Of a DNA stretch of 7,781 nt, positions 1 through 7,288 are shown in pieces. Source of the DNA: Bacteroidota bacterium (GTDB taxonomy: Bacteria; Bacteroidota; Ignavibacteria; Ignavibacteriales; Melioribacteraceae); contig JAMCSN010000145.1 in assembly GCA_023381535.1 (NCBI GenBank), forward strand, positions 1 to 7,781. The letters are read 5' to 3'. Position 1 is the first letter of the stretch, and every line of letters begins with the position of its first letter. A model generated the notes under the pieces. It was given only the letters and a program-made list of their open reading frames with translations. It was not told the DNA's origin and did no database searches. Both the position numbers and the translations under genes were made by a program.

Positions 1-1971
1 AAATTTCAGAAAAAAATTACGTGGTTAGATTTTACATTGTTTCTGCTCGGCATGCATCTTCTTGTCCTCGGCGCTCACGTTCAAATTGTGTTTTATTTTA
101 TCCTTGCAACGATTATTTATTTCATTTATTTCTTCGTTCGTTCCTTCATCACAAAAGACAATGCACTGCAGAAGCAGCTGCTGAAATCTGTAGGCGTTGT
201 TGCCGCAGCAGGTTTGATTGCTTTTCTAATGTCGTTCGATACGTACGCTCAGCTCTACGAATATAAACCGTATTCTACACGCGGAACGAAAAGCGTTACG
301 GAACTGAAAGAGACCGGCGCGGAATCGCAGAACAATGCTTACGAGTACGCAACAAATTGGTCATACTCGCCCGGTGAAATTTTGACATTCATCGTTCCTT
401 CTTACTATGGTTTCGGAAAATCAACTTACAACGGTCCGCTCACGCAAAATCAAGATTATGAAGTGAATACTTACTTCGGACAGATGACCTCGGTTGATGT
501 TGCCATGTACATGGGAATCATAATTTTTGCGCTTGGTATTTTCACTTTAATTGTCCGGTGGAGGGATCCGATTGTGCAGTTTTTTGGAATTGTGGTAGTG
601 CTCTTTCTCTTGCTCTCTTTCGGAAGGAACCTTTCATTCTTATATAATTTATTTTACTATCATTTTCCGGGATTCGATAATTTCCGCTCGCCTTCGATGA
701 CTCTTCACATAATTCAAATCATCTTTCCAATTCTTGCCGGACTAGGTTTAATGAAAATTATTTCTTTGCACGATGAAAAAAATGCAAAGACAGAAAAAAT
801 TTTCAAGTACACCGCGATGACATTTGCGGGATTGTTTGTTTTGTTTTTCCTTCTCAGCGGAAGTATCGGCAGCTGGTTTACACAACGTGTCAGCGATTAC
901 GCCGCATCACTCGGTCAATCGCAGCGTGCGCAGCAAGAAGCTCAAACGTTCAACGCACTTGCCGAATACATGGCCGACATGTTCAAGGGCGATCTGCTGG
1001 CGTCGTTTGCATTGCTCGCTCTAACGTTCGGTTTGATTTATGCGTTCATAAAATCAAAATTGAACAAAGAACTTTTCATTGCTGGAATAGCGGTGCTTGT
1101 TCTGTTTGACTTGTTTAGAGTGAGTCACCGCGGTGCATCTTACGTCGATTCTGAAAAAGTAAACGATCTATTCAGAGAACCGAATTACATTTCCGTGATC
1201 AAACAGCAGAACGATAAAGAACCGCACCGGCTTTTGAATTTGAAACAAGACGGTTCGCTCGGTTCATTTTCCAGCAACGCAAATTTTAACGTTTATTTTT
1301 TGCAGGAAGATTTTTACGGTTACTCTGCGGTAAAACCAAGAAGCTATCAAGATATTATGGATGTCGTCGGACCGGTTAATCCAACACTCTGGAGAATGCT
1401 CAGCGTAAAATATGTTGTAACGGATCGCCCGTACACCCCGGATGGATTTGCAAATATTTATCAAGGTAAAGACGAATTTGTTTACCGGAACGAAAAGGCG
1501 CTGCCGAGAATTTATTTTGTTGATAGCGTCGCACAAAAATCCGGTGTTGATATTTTGAACGCGATCAAAAACAATTCTTTCGATCCTAAGAAATTGGCAT
1601 TTGTGGAAAAGTTAGATTTCAAATTCGATAAAGGCGATTCAACAAATTCGGCGCAGATCATTTTTTATAAAGATGAATCTCTTGCCGCCGACGTAAATTG
1701 CAAGAGCAATAACTTTTTGTTTTTCGGAACGACCTATCTGCCCGGCTGGAAAGCGTTTATAGATAATTCGCCGACAACTATTTACAAAGCGGATTATGGA
1801 TTTCAAGGCATCGTTGTTCCGCAAGGAAAACACAAAGTTGAATTTGTATATGAACCGGGTGGATTTGTTGCGGGAAAATATTTGTCGCTGATTCTTAACG
1901 TAATGATATTTGGCGGACTCGGGTACATTCTGTTCTTATCAACAAAAAAGAAAGCGCCGGGAAAAAAGTAA
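1..1971 (+). CDS. YfhO-family multi-pass membrane protein, 5'-truncated by the window
   Basis: The frame is open from base 1 to a TAA at 1969-1971, giving 656 visible residues. The N-terminus lies upstream; a TTG at 37 is not a credible start because the reading is continuous and hydrophobic before it. Visible parts in order are several membrane helices (about residues 13-46, 60-80, 163-187, 190-213, 233-251, 270-287, 332-350 and 358-372), a large non-cytoplasmic loop with PSYYGFG (133-139) and NTYFGQ, the FRSPSM segment (228-233), and then a soluble beta-rich C-terminal domain. That domain contains YLPGWKAFID (579-588) and VEFVYEPGGF (613-622), which are typical of the YfhO family. A last helix (about 627-646) and a Lys-rich tail close the protein. 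YfhO proteins in Firmicutes take part in sugar transfer onto cell-wall polymers outside the membrane; the role in this lineage is not established. The missing N-terminus would include the first membrane helices. It directly abuts the flippase gene, consistent with a role in surface glycans. Confidence 0.88.
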   Translation, partial: KFQKKITWLDFTLFLLGMHLLVLGAHVQIVFYFILATIIYFIYFFVRSFITKDNALQKQLLKSVGVVAAAGLIAFLMSFDTYAQLYEYKPYSTRGTKSVTELKETGAESQNNAYEYATNWSYSPGEILTFIVPSYYGFGKSTYNGPLTQNQDYEVNTYFGQMTSVDVAMYMGIIIFALGIFTLIVRWRDPIVQFFGIVVVLFLLLSFGRNLSFLYNLFYYHFPGFDNFRSPSMTLHIIQIIFPILAGLGLMKIISLHDEKNAKTEKIFKYTAMTFAGLFVLFFLLSGSIGSWFTQRVSDYAASLGQSQRAQQEAQTFNALAEYMADMFKGDLLASFALLALTFGLIYAFIKSKLNKELFIAGIAVLVLFDLFRVSHRGASYVDSEKVNDLFREPNYISVIKQQNDKEPHRLLNLKQDGSLGSFSSNANFNVYFLQEDFYGYSAVKPRSYQDIMDVVGPVNPTLWRMLSVKYVVTDRPYTPDGFANIYQGKDEFVYRNEKALPRIYFVDSVAQKSGVDILNAIKNNSFDPKKLAFVEKLDFKFDKGDSTNSAQIIFYKDESLAADVNCKSNNFLFFGTTYLPGWKAFIDNSPTTIYKADYGFQGIVVPQGKHKVEFVYEPGGFVAGKYLSLILNVMIFGGLGYILFLSTKKKAPGKK

Positions 1972-3492
1972 ATGCTTGAACGGTTAAAAAGTACTGTTCG
2001 CGATACTTTCGTTTATAGCCTTAGCAATATTGCGCCGAAAGTTGTTGGTGTAATTCTTCTTCCGTTATTTACGGCAAAACTTGTTTTAACCGACTTCGGA
2101 AACTGGGACCTCCTCGATAACACAATTCAAATTCTTGCTGAAGTTGTAATTCTTGGTCAGGCAAGCTCGTTAATTTTTTTGAACAACAATAAAGAATATG
2201 AAGAGCAGAAAGGTTCAGCACTTTTCACTCTTACAACTTTTGTCCTTGCTGTTTGCGCCGTTCTTGTTCTTGCTTCAGAAATTATTACCGCAAAGTTTTC
2301 GGCGTTCTTCGCTCATTCTCAGATTACCGCCGAATATATTCGTCTTACCGCTTACATTGTTTTGCTGCGCGTGATGAATAATCTTTTTCTCGCTAAAGTT
2401 AGAGCCGATGAAGAATCGGCATATTACTCAACCGTAAGCGTTGCAAAAACTCTCGTGATGACTTTCTTCACTGTTTATCTCGTTGCGTATGAAAACCAAG
2501 GTATAACCGGAATATTATTAGCGGCGCTGATCGCCGAATTTTTGACAACAATAGCGCTGCTTACGAAATTAATTCCGGTTATGAAGCTGAATTTCAACAA
2601 AGAAATTTTGTCGGTGGCATTTAAATTCGGATTTCCACTTGTCTTCAGTTCTCTCGGATTCATGCTGTTAAACCAAAGCGATCGATTCATTATTAAAATT
2701 CTCCTCGGCTCGAAACACGTTGCATTGTACGGGTTGGCTTACAGAATAGCCGGCGTATTAAATATGTTTCTTGTTCTTCCGTTCAGTCTTGGACTTTTGC
2801 CGATTGCTTATAAATACTTCGGACAACCGGATGATAACCGTTTTTTCTCTAAGCTGATGACGTATTCAACTTTTGTTTTCGTTTGGGGTTTTGTTTTTCT
2901 TTCTCTCTTCAGCAAAGAAATCGTAAGACTTTTTGCGCAACAATCAGATTTTTATTCCGCCTATTTGGTTGTCCCGCTTATTTTGCTCTCTTATGTCTTC
3001 AGCGGGATGCGCTTAACCGCATCGCTGGGAATGATGCTGACCAAGAACACCAAACATATTGCGTGGATTACGATCGGCGCTTCGGCGCTAAACATAATTC
3101 TAAATTTTATTTTTATACCGATGTACGGAATAATGGCTGCGGCGGTGAATACGCTTGTGTCATTCGTAATTTTTTATTTGATCACACAGAAAGTCTCAAA
3201 CAAATATTTTAGAATCGATTTTGAGAACCGCAAACTATTATTGATGATCGTTGCCGGATCGATTTTTGCGTCGGCAATTTATTTGCTGCCGGCAATGAAC
3301 AACATTTTACAAATTGCGGTCAAACTTATTATTACAATTCTTTTCCCGGTTGTTCTATTCCTTTTCAAATTTTACGAAAAAGCCGAATTGGATATTCTAA
3401 CAAGTCCGTCAAAGATAATCGATTTTATTAAGGGTATTATAAAAGGCGCGGCGAAACCGCCGACTGATACCGATGCAATGATCCGGCCATGA
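1972..3492 (+). CDS. Wzx-type oligosaccharide flippase (MOP superfamily)
   Basis: The 506-residue protein is almost entirely membrane helices, with about 12-14 predicted by eye, which fits the usual length of polysaccharide flippases. Family traits are the N-terminal stretch FVYSLSNIAPKVVGVILLPL followed by DFGNWDLL (about residues 13-48), NQSDRFIIKILLG in the middle (234-246) followed by ALYGLAYRIAGVLN, and LNIILNFIFIPMYGIMAAAV near helices 11-12 (373-392). Proteins of this type move undecaprenyl-linked glycan units across the inner membrane. The ATG starts on the base after the TAA of the YfhO gene, and no Shine-Dalgarno sequence is visible, so translation is probably coupled to the upstream gene. 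The soluble tail after about residue 468 is short and charged. The exported glycan cannot be inferred. A teichoic-acid or lipid-sugar exporter of the same superfamily is the main alternative. Confidence 0.93.
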   Translation: MLERLKSTVRDTFVYSLSNIAPKVVGVILLPLFTAKLVLTDFGNWDLLDNTIQILAEVVILGQASSLIFLNNNKEYEEQKGSALFTLTTFVLAVCAVLVLASEIITAKFSAFFAHSQITAEYIRLTAYIVLLRVMNNLFLAKVRADEESAYYSTVSVAKTLVMTFFTVYLVAYENQGITGILLAALIAEFLTTIALLTKLIPVMKLNFNKEILSVAFKFGFPLVFSSLGFMLLNQSDRFIIKILLGSKHVALYGLAYRIAGVLNMFLVLPFSLGLLPIAYKYFGQPDDNRFFSKLMTYSTFVFVWGFVFLSLFSKEIVRLFAQQSDFYSAYLVVPLILLSYVFSGMRLTASLGMMLTKNTKHIAWITIGASALNIILNFIFIPMYGIMAAAVNTLVSFVIFYLITQKVSNKYFRIDFENRKLLLMIVAGSIFASAIYLLPAMNNILQIAVKLIITILFPVVLFLFKFYEKAELDILTSPSKIIDFIKGIIKGAAKPPTDTDAMIRP

Positions 3493-4787
3493 AAAAAGTT
3501 TTGATCATATCATATTACTGGCCGCCTGCGGGCGGAATAGCAGTTCACCGCTGTCTTAAGTTCGCAAAATACTTGCGGGAGTTTGGCTGGGAACCGGTGA
3601 TCTGCACAGCCGATAATCCGGAATATCCCGTTCTCGACGAAGGCAATTTTAAGGATGTGCCGGAAGGCGCGACAATACTCAAAACAAAAATTTGGGAGCC
3701 GTACTATCTTTTTAAGTTGATAACGGGAAAGAAAAAAGGAGAGCGGATTCATAACGTTTTTTTGGAAGAAGAAAAACCAAGTTTCGGTCATAAACTTGGA
3801 ATATGGATCCGCGGAAATATTTTTATCCCCGATGCCCGCAAGTTTTGGATCCGTCCAAGCGTGAAATTTTTAACCACGTACTTAAAAGAAAACCCGGTTG
3901 ATGTTTTGTTCACAAATGGTCCGCCTCAATCAACTCACATGATTGCATACGGTGTGAAAAAGAAGTTGGGTATTCCGTGGCACGCGGATTTTCAGGATCC
4001 GTGGACGCAAGTTGATTACTTTTCGCAGCTAATGCTAAATCCAATTTCGCAAAGGATTCACGAGGCAAAGGAACAACACGTGTTCCGTTGGGCTGATAAG
4101 GTTACGATCTGCAGCGACACATGGAAACGCGATTTGGAATCCATCGGCGCAAATGATGTCGGCGTGATTGTGTGGGGGTACGATGAAGATGATTTCAAAA
4201 ATATTAATGTTCCGCTTTCACAAAAATTTACTTTGAGCCATTATGGAAGTCTTGGTCCGGATAGAAACGCAAAAATTCTTTGGAAAGCTCTGTCAATCAT
4301 AGCCGCCGAGAACGAACAATTTAAAAATGAATTGGAAATTGAACTTGCCGGCTTTGTCGGTCACGCAATAATTGATGAGCTGGAATCGCTTGGTTTAAAA
4401 AGTAATCTCCGATTGTTTGAACATTTGTCGCGAAAAGAGACTTTGGAAAGAATGCATCGGTCACAAGCGCTATTGTTGATTCTAAACAACATGCCAAACG
4501 TGAACGGACGATTGCCGGGCAAACTTTTTGAATATCTCGCGTCGCGTAGACCGATTCTTGTTATCGGACCGGAGGAAAGCGACGCATCAAAAATCGTTCA
4601 TGGGGTTAACGCTGGATCCACGTGCGGTTTCAACGATCTAGAGACAACAATTAAAACCGTTAAAGAGTTTTACGAAAAGTTCAAGCTTGGGAAATTGGTT
4701 TCAAACCAAACGGATATATCACAATACTCAAATAGAAATTTGACGAAAATGCTTGCGGGATATTTAGATCAACTAACAAAATCGTAG
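3489..4787 (+). CDS. GT4-type glycosyltransferase (GT-B fold)
   Basis: The 432-residue protein begins with the GT4 N-terminal pattern VLIISYYWPPAGGIAVHR (residues 4-21), the first strand and glycine loop of the acceptor-side Rossmann domain. Further markers are FTNGPPQSTH (141-150), HADFQDPW (165-172), the domain switch near VIVWGYDEDDF (227-236), HYGSLGPDRN (251-260), and the donor-site segment GRLPGKLFEYLASRRPIL (340-357) with the conserved Glu at 348. It would transfer a nucleotide-activated sugar to a lipid-linked or growing glycan in the cytoplasm; donor and linkage are unknown. The start ATG overlaps the flippase stop as ATGA (3489-3492), a sign of coupled translation. The stop TAG (4785-4787) lies inside the GTAG foot of a palindromic repeat, so the present C-terminus may have been set by that repeat's insertion. 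The fold and class are clear; the exact family is less certain. Confidence 0.93.
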   Translation: MKKVLIISYYWPPAGGIAVHRCLKFAKYLREFGWEPVICTADNPEYPVLDEGNFKDVPEGATILKTKIWEPYYLFKLITGKKKGERIHNVFLEEEKPSFGHKLGIWIRGNIFIPDARKFWIRPSVKFLTTYLKENPVDVLFTNGPPQSTHMIAYGVKKKLGIPWHADFQDPWTQVDYFSQLMLNPISQRIHEAKEQHVFRWADKVTICSDTWKRDLESIGANDVGVIVWGYDEDDFKNINVPLSQKFTLSHYGSLGPDRNAKILWKALSIIAAENEQFKNELEIELAGFVGHAIIDELESLGLKSNLRLFEHLSRKETLERMHRSQALLLILNNMPNVNGRLPGKLFEYLASRRPILVIGPEESDASKIVHGVNAGSTCGFNDLETTIKTVKEFYEKFKLGKLVSNQTDISQYSNRNLTKMLAGYLDQLTKS

Positions 4788-4882
4788 GGAACGGTTTATA
4801 ACCGTTCCGAAAACTTTGGAGGGGTCTGTGACTACTTCCCTGTTCTCTAAAAAAATCGGAAAGGTCACAGACCTTTCCCTAC
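4784..4882. repeat. BIME-like composite of GTAG-footed hairpins in inverted orientation
   Basis: The left unit is GTAG (4784-4787) followed directly by a perfect hairpin: arm GGAACGGTT 4788-4796, loop TAT, arm AACCGTTCC 4800-4808. The right unit is its mirror arrangement: arm GGAAAGGTC 4858-4866, loop ACA, arm GACCTTTCC 4870-4878, then CTAC 4879-4882, which is GTAG on the minus strand. Between them, 4818-4838 forms a worn hairpin of the same 9-3-9 size (six Watson-Crick pairs, two G-T pairs, one mismatch); its first 15 bases match the minus-strand right unit at 13 positions. A GTAG tetranucleotide at the foot of a short palindrome is the hallmark of REP sequences mobilised by RAYT (TnpA-REP) transposases, and two such units in inverted orientation form a BIME. 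Membership in that class is inferred from architecture. No RAYT gene is in the window. The element fills the gap between the two genes and ends 7 bases before the next ATG. Confidence 0.75.
4849..4878 (-). terminator. Possible minus-strand intrinsic terminator made from the right-hand hairpin
   Basis: Read on the minus strand, the perfect 9-base-pair stem (4878 down to 4858, loop TGT) is followed after two bases (GA) by seven consecutive T residues (4855 down to 4849). This is the layout of a Rho-independent terminator for transcription running against the operon. No minus-strand gene is visible, so any target would be antisense transcription. On the plus strand no T-run follows either perfect hairpin, so forward termination is not supported. 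Confidence 0.35.
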
Positions 4883-4889
4883 ATAACTA

Positions 4890-6302
4890 ATGGATAAAAA
4901 AATAAAAGTCCTTTGTTTCACAGACGATGCCGTCGGGCGCGATGTGGAGATGCTTTTGCCAATCCGCTACTTTGCGGAGCGATTTCTAAATTGCGAATTC
5001 TACCACGCGCTGAATATTGATATCCATCAAATCTATCGCGTTAAACCGGATGCAATTCTTCAAGCCAACACGATCGGGTCCAATCTTTATTTCGAGATTT
5101 CGAAAATTGCGCACGAGCAAAACATTCCTCTCTTTGCATTAATCTCCGAAGGAAATTTTAGATCGGATGGTTCGTTCAATGTATGGGGTTTCAACCGCGA
5201 TAAAAAGTTTTACCAAGATTATGTTTGCTGCTGGAGCGAGCGCACCGCCGAATTTTTGAAAAAGGAAGTTCCAGAAGCGGCGAACAAAATTGTAGTAACC
5301 GGCGGAGTTGGTTTCGATCGATACACGATCTACAAGTTCATGCACAAGGATGAATTCCTCAACAAATACAATAAGAAGCAATACAAGAAAGTCATCGGGT
5401 ATGCCGGCTGGGCATTCGGTAAACTTGATCATCCGCGCGGACGAAGCGAACTCCTTATATGGGCAAAGGGGGACAAATCAAAATTGGTCTGGATTGAAGA
5501 GCAAAGAAAAAAGGTCAGCGATGTTTTGGAACATGCGATTATAAGTAACAAAGACACTCTCTTTATTCTAAAACAGCACCCGCAGGAAAATGCGCCGGAG
5601 CGACCGGAGCCGGTTAAAAATGAAATGAACGAGCTTGCCCATTATGAAAACGTTATCTATTTGTGCAGTGAGGAATCAATCCATGATCTAATCAGTGTTT
5701 CGGATTTGTGGACATGCTTCGAATCAACGACAGCTCTTGAAAGTTGGTTAATGAATAAACAAACGATTTTTATCAACCCGGAAAAAGATTTCAACCGCGA
5801 CCCACTCTACAAAGGATCGGCGCTTGTACAATCGTCCGAAGAATTCCAGAAATTAATCAATGAGTTTTTCTCCATCGGCAAAATCAAAGATTTTTTTGAG
5901 CATGAGAAGAAATCAATGCGTGAAAAATTGATTGCAGACGTAATCGGTTACGGCGACGGCATGAATCACCTCCGCGCAGCATACTATTTCCAAAAAACAA
6001 TCAAGAATTCTCAATTCTCAACTCGCAATTCTCAATTCAAGTTTCATTTCTGGCATTGGCTGGTTTACATTCTATTGCGAATCGCCGGTCCGCTGTACAA
6101 TCGCGCCATTTATTCTCGATTGTGGAAATTCAAAAAACATCTCTGGGTTTTCGAGAATTACAATATGGAAAAGCTTCATAGACTTTATGAAAAGTATACC
6201 CGGTTTTTTGACGAATTCTACAAAAAGGATCATTTACAAAATAAATTCGTTTTTAAAAATAACTTCATGCAAAACATTAAATTATTTAATAATTCGAAAT
6301 AA
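4890..6302 (+). CDS. GT-B-like surface carbohydrate biosynthesis protein
   Basis: The 470-residue cytoplasmic protein opens with a Rossmann-like strand, KVLCFTDDAVGRDVEMLLPI (residues 6-25). ISEGN follows at 85-89, CWSERTAEFL at 114-123 and VTGGVGFDRY at 136-145. The second half has LFILKQHPQE (224-233), then SDLWTCFESTTALESWLMNKQTIFI (271-295) and GYGDGMNHLRAAYYF (353-367). The KQHP and S/F-E-S-T-T-ALE-W patterns recall the C-terminal nucleotide-binding half of GT-B enzymes such as CDP-glycerol/Kdo transferase-like and surface carbohydrate biosynthesis proteins. I infer a glycan-building transferase but cannot name the substrate. Residues 373-384 are encoded by a 7-base tandem repeat. After them comes an aromatic and basic tail of about 86 residues, not obviously part of the fold, whose last 20-odd codons are extremely AT-rich. 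The ATG follows the palindromic element by 7 bases with no Shine-Dalgarno sequence. Confidence 0.88.
   Translation: MDKKIKVLCFTDDAVGRDVEMLLPIRYFAERFLNCEFYHALNIDIHQIYRVKPDAILQANTIGSNLYFEISKIAHEQNIPLFALISEGNFRSDGSFNVWGFNRDKKFYQDYVCCWSERTAEFLKKEVPEAANKIVVTGGVGFDRYTIYKFMHKDEFLNKYNKKQYKKVIGYAGWAFGKLDHPRGRSELLIWAKGDKSKLVWIEEQRKKVSDVLEHAIISNKDTLFILKQHPQENAPERPEPVKNEMNELAHYENVIYLCSEESIHDLISVSDLWTCFESTTALESWLMNKQTIFINPEKDFNRDPLYKGSALVQSSEEFQKLINEFFSIGKIKDFFEHEKKSMREKLIADVIGYGDGMNHLRAAYYFQKTIKNSQFSTRNSQFKFHFWHWLVYILLRIAGPLYNRAIYSRLWKFKKHLWVFENYNMEKLHRLYEKYTRFFDEFYKKDHLQNKFVFKNNFMQNIKLFNNSK
6006..6040 (+). repeat. Five-unit 7-base tandem repeat inside a coding region
   Basis: Three of the five 7-base units read AATTCTC (6006, 6013 and 6027); the third unit is AACTCGC (6020) and the last is AATTCAA (6034). 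Translated in frame it gives NSQFSTR followed by NSQFK (residues 373-384 of the host protein), because three 7-base units equal seven codons. It sits between the GT-B-like core and the C-terminal tail. Since 7 is not a multiple of 3, gain or loss of one unit would shift the frame. The AT-rich simple sequence looks more like intergenic repeat DNA taken into the gene than selected protein sequence. Confidence 0.8.
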
Positions 6303-6319
6303 ATTTTAGGATAATCTAA

Positions 6320-7264
6320 ATGATTATAAAAGAAATAAAGTTTGACATAGTTTGTGATGAAATTAATCTGAATAAGAAAATTAACATTGCCGACCGAAGG
6401 CAGAGTTCTCACCCAGAATATAATAACTGGGATAATTTTCAAAAAAGTCTCGATAAGGCTGCAAGCGTATTAGGATATTGTTATTATCCAAAATCTTTCA
6501 ACGATTATTTAATGTCTCTACCGGGAAAATTTTCCTACCTAAACCCGATCGAAAAAACATTTAAGATTTTGGGCGATTGCAAGGGAATTATAAAATTTGC
6601 TCACCAGCATGGAAAATCAACATTCTCACGTTACAGCGACGACTATGAAAGTTTAAGAATCCTCACAACCGCTCAACCGCTAAAACATAACGGTAAAATT
6701 ATGATAGGTAAAAATGCATGGCCAAGAATTGAATTGATAGAACATATTTCGTCTCTGTGCAATGGTATACAAAATCCAACTGTTCTCGATGCTGGTTGTG
6801 GAACCGGTCTAAACATGTATTTGCTCGCTAAATCTAAACCCGAAATGCAAATTTCCGGATTTGAATACACTCACTCGCGTATGGCGTCGTGCTTTATTAA
6901 TCTAATATACGAATCATTCTATGAGGAACTCTTTTTAGGTGATGTAACAAAAATTGATTTGCCCGATGAGTCTTATGATGTTGTCTTTTCGAATCATGTT
7001 CTCGAACAGTTGGGTCAGGCAAACGCCGAAATTGCTCTAAAAGAAGTTTTTCGCGTTTGTAAAAAAGGTGCTGTGTTGTGTGAACCGTCGATTCATAATG
7101 CAACCGCTTATGAAAAGTGGCGAATGACAAAACTTGGCTACTGCCGGGATTTATTGGCTATCACAAAAAAAATTCCGAACTGCATTGTTAAAGAGTACAA
7201 AGAAGATACTATTCGATATTATCCGAACACAAGTTATACGCTCGTATTAGAAAAAAAATTGTAA
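6320..7264 (+). CDS. Class I SAM-dependent methyltransferase with an unrecognised N-terminal region
   Basis: The 314-residue protein has a Methyltransf_11-like domain from about residue 150. Motif I is VLDAGCGTG (155-163); the acidic residue ending strand 2, expected to hold the SAM ribose, is Glu182 in GFEYTHSR. GDVTKIDLP starts at Gly207, with Asp208 expected near the adenine. YDVVFSNHVLEQL (218-230) is the strand-4 motif and ALKEVFRVCKKGAVLCEP (238-255) forms helix and strand 5. The first 150 residues are rich in Tyr, Asn and Lys, have no signal peptide or membrane helix, and match no domain I recognise; they may bind the acceptor. The expected role is methylation of a sugar or glycan end in the cytoplasm, inferred from the neighbours. 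The ATG lies 17 bases after the previous stop, and AGGA (6308-6311) is a weak ribosome site at usable spacing. The gene is more AT-rich than the genes before the repeat element. Confidence 0.9.
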   Translation: MIIKEIKFDIVCDEINLNKKINIADRRQSSHPEYNNWDNFQKSLDKAASVLGYCYYPKSFNDYLMSLPGKFSYLNPIEKTFKILGDCKGIIKFAHQHGKSTFSRYSDDYESLRILTTAQPLKHNGKIMIGKNAWPRIELIEHISSLCNGIQNPTVLDAGCGTGLNMYLLAKSKPEMQISGFEYTHSRMASCFINLIYESFYEELFLGDVTKIDLPDESYDVVFSNHVLEQLGQANAEIALKEVFRVCKKGAVLCEPSIHNATAYEKWRMTKLGYCRDLLAITKKIPNCIVKEYKEDTIRYYPNTSYTLVLEKKL

Positions 7265-7288
7265 AGAAATAGTTTTTATATAAACTAA

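Noticed and set aside
37..39. TTG as the start of the YfhO-type gene
   Set aside because: The frame is open to base 1 with plausible protein sequence before it, the product would be far shorter than the family, and no ribosome site is present. The gene is cut by the window.
3510..3791. 93-codon minus-strand open frame
   Set aside because: It lies wholly inside the well-supported glycosyltransferase gene, has no recognisable protein pattern, and is best read as a shadow of the coding strand.
4788..4808. Forward intrinsic terminator after the glycosyltransferase
   Set aside because: The hairpin is perfect but is followed by CGAAAA-type sequence after its base rather than a T-run, so only a repeat or structural role is supported on the plus strand.
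4784..4882. CRISPR array or insertion sequence
   Set aside because: The hairpins are not identical direct repeats with uniform spacers, and no transposase is encoded; REP/BIME-like architecture explains them better.
5139..5432. 97-codon minus-strand open frame
   Set aside because: It is fully contained in the GT-B-like gene on the opposite strand and has no family features or ribosome site.
7270..7287. Small inverted repeat TAGTTT / AAACTA as a terminator after the methyltransferase
   Set aside because: The six-base stem is nearly all A-T with one G-C pair and is followed by A residues, so it would be weak; such matches are expected by chance in this AT-rich stretch.
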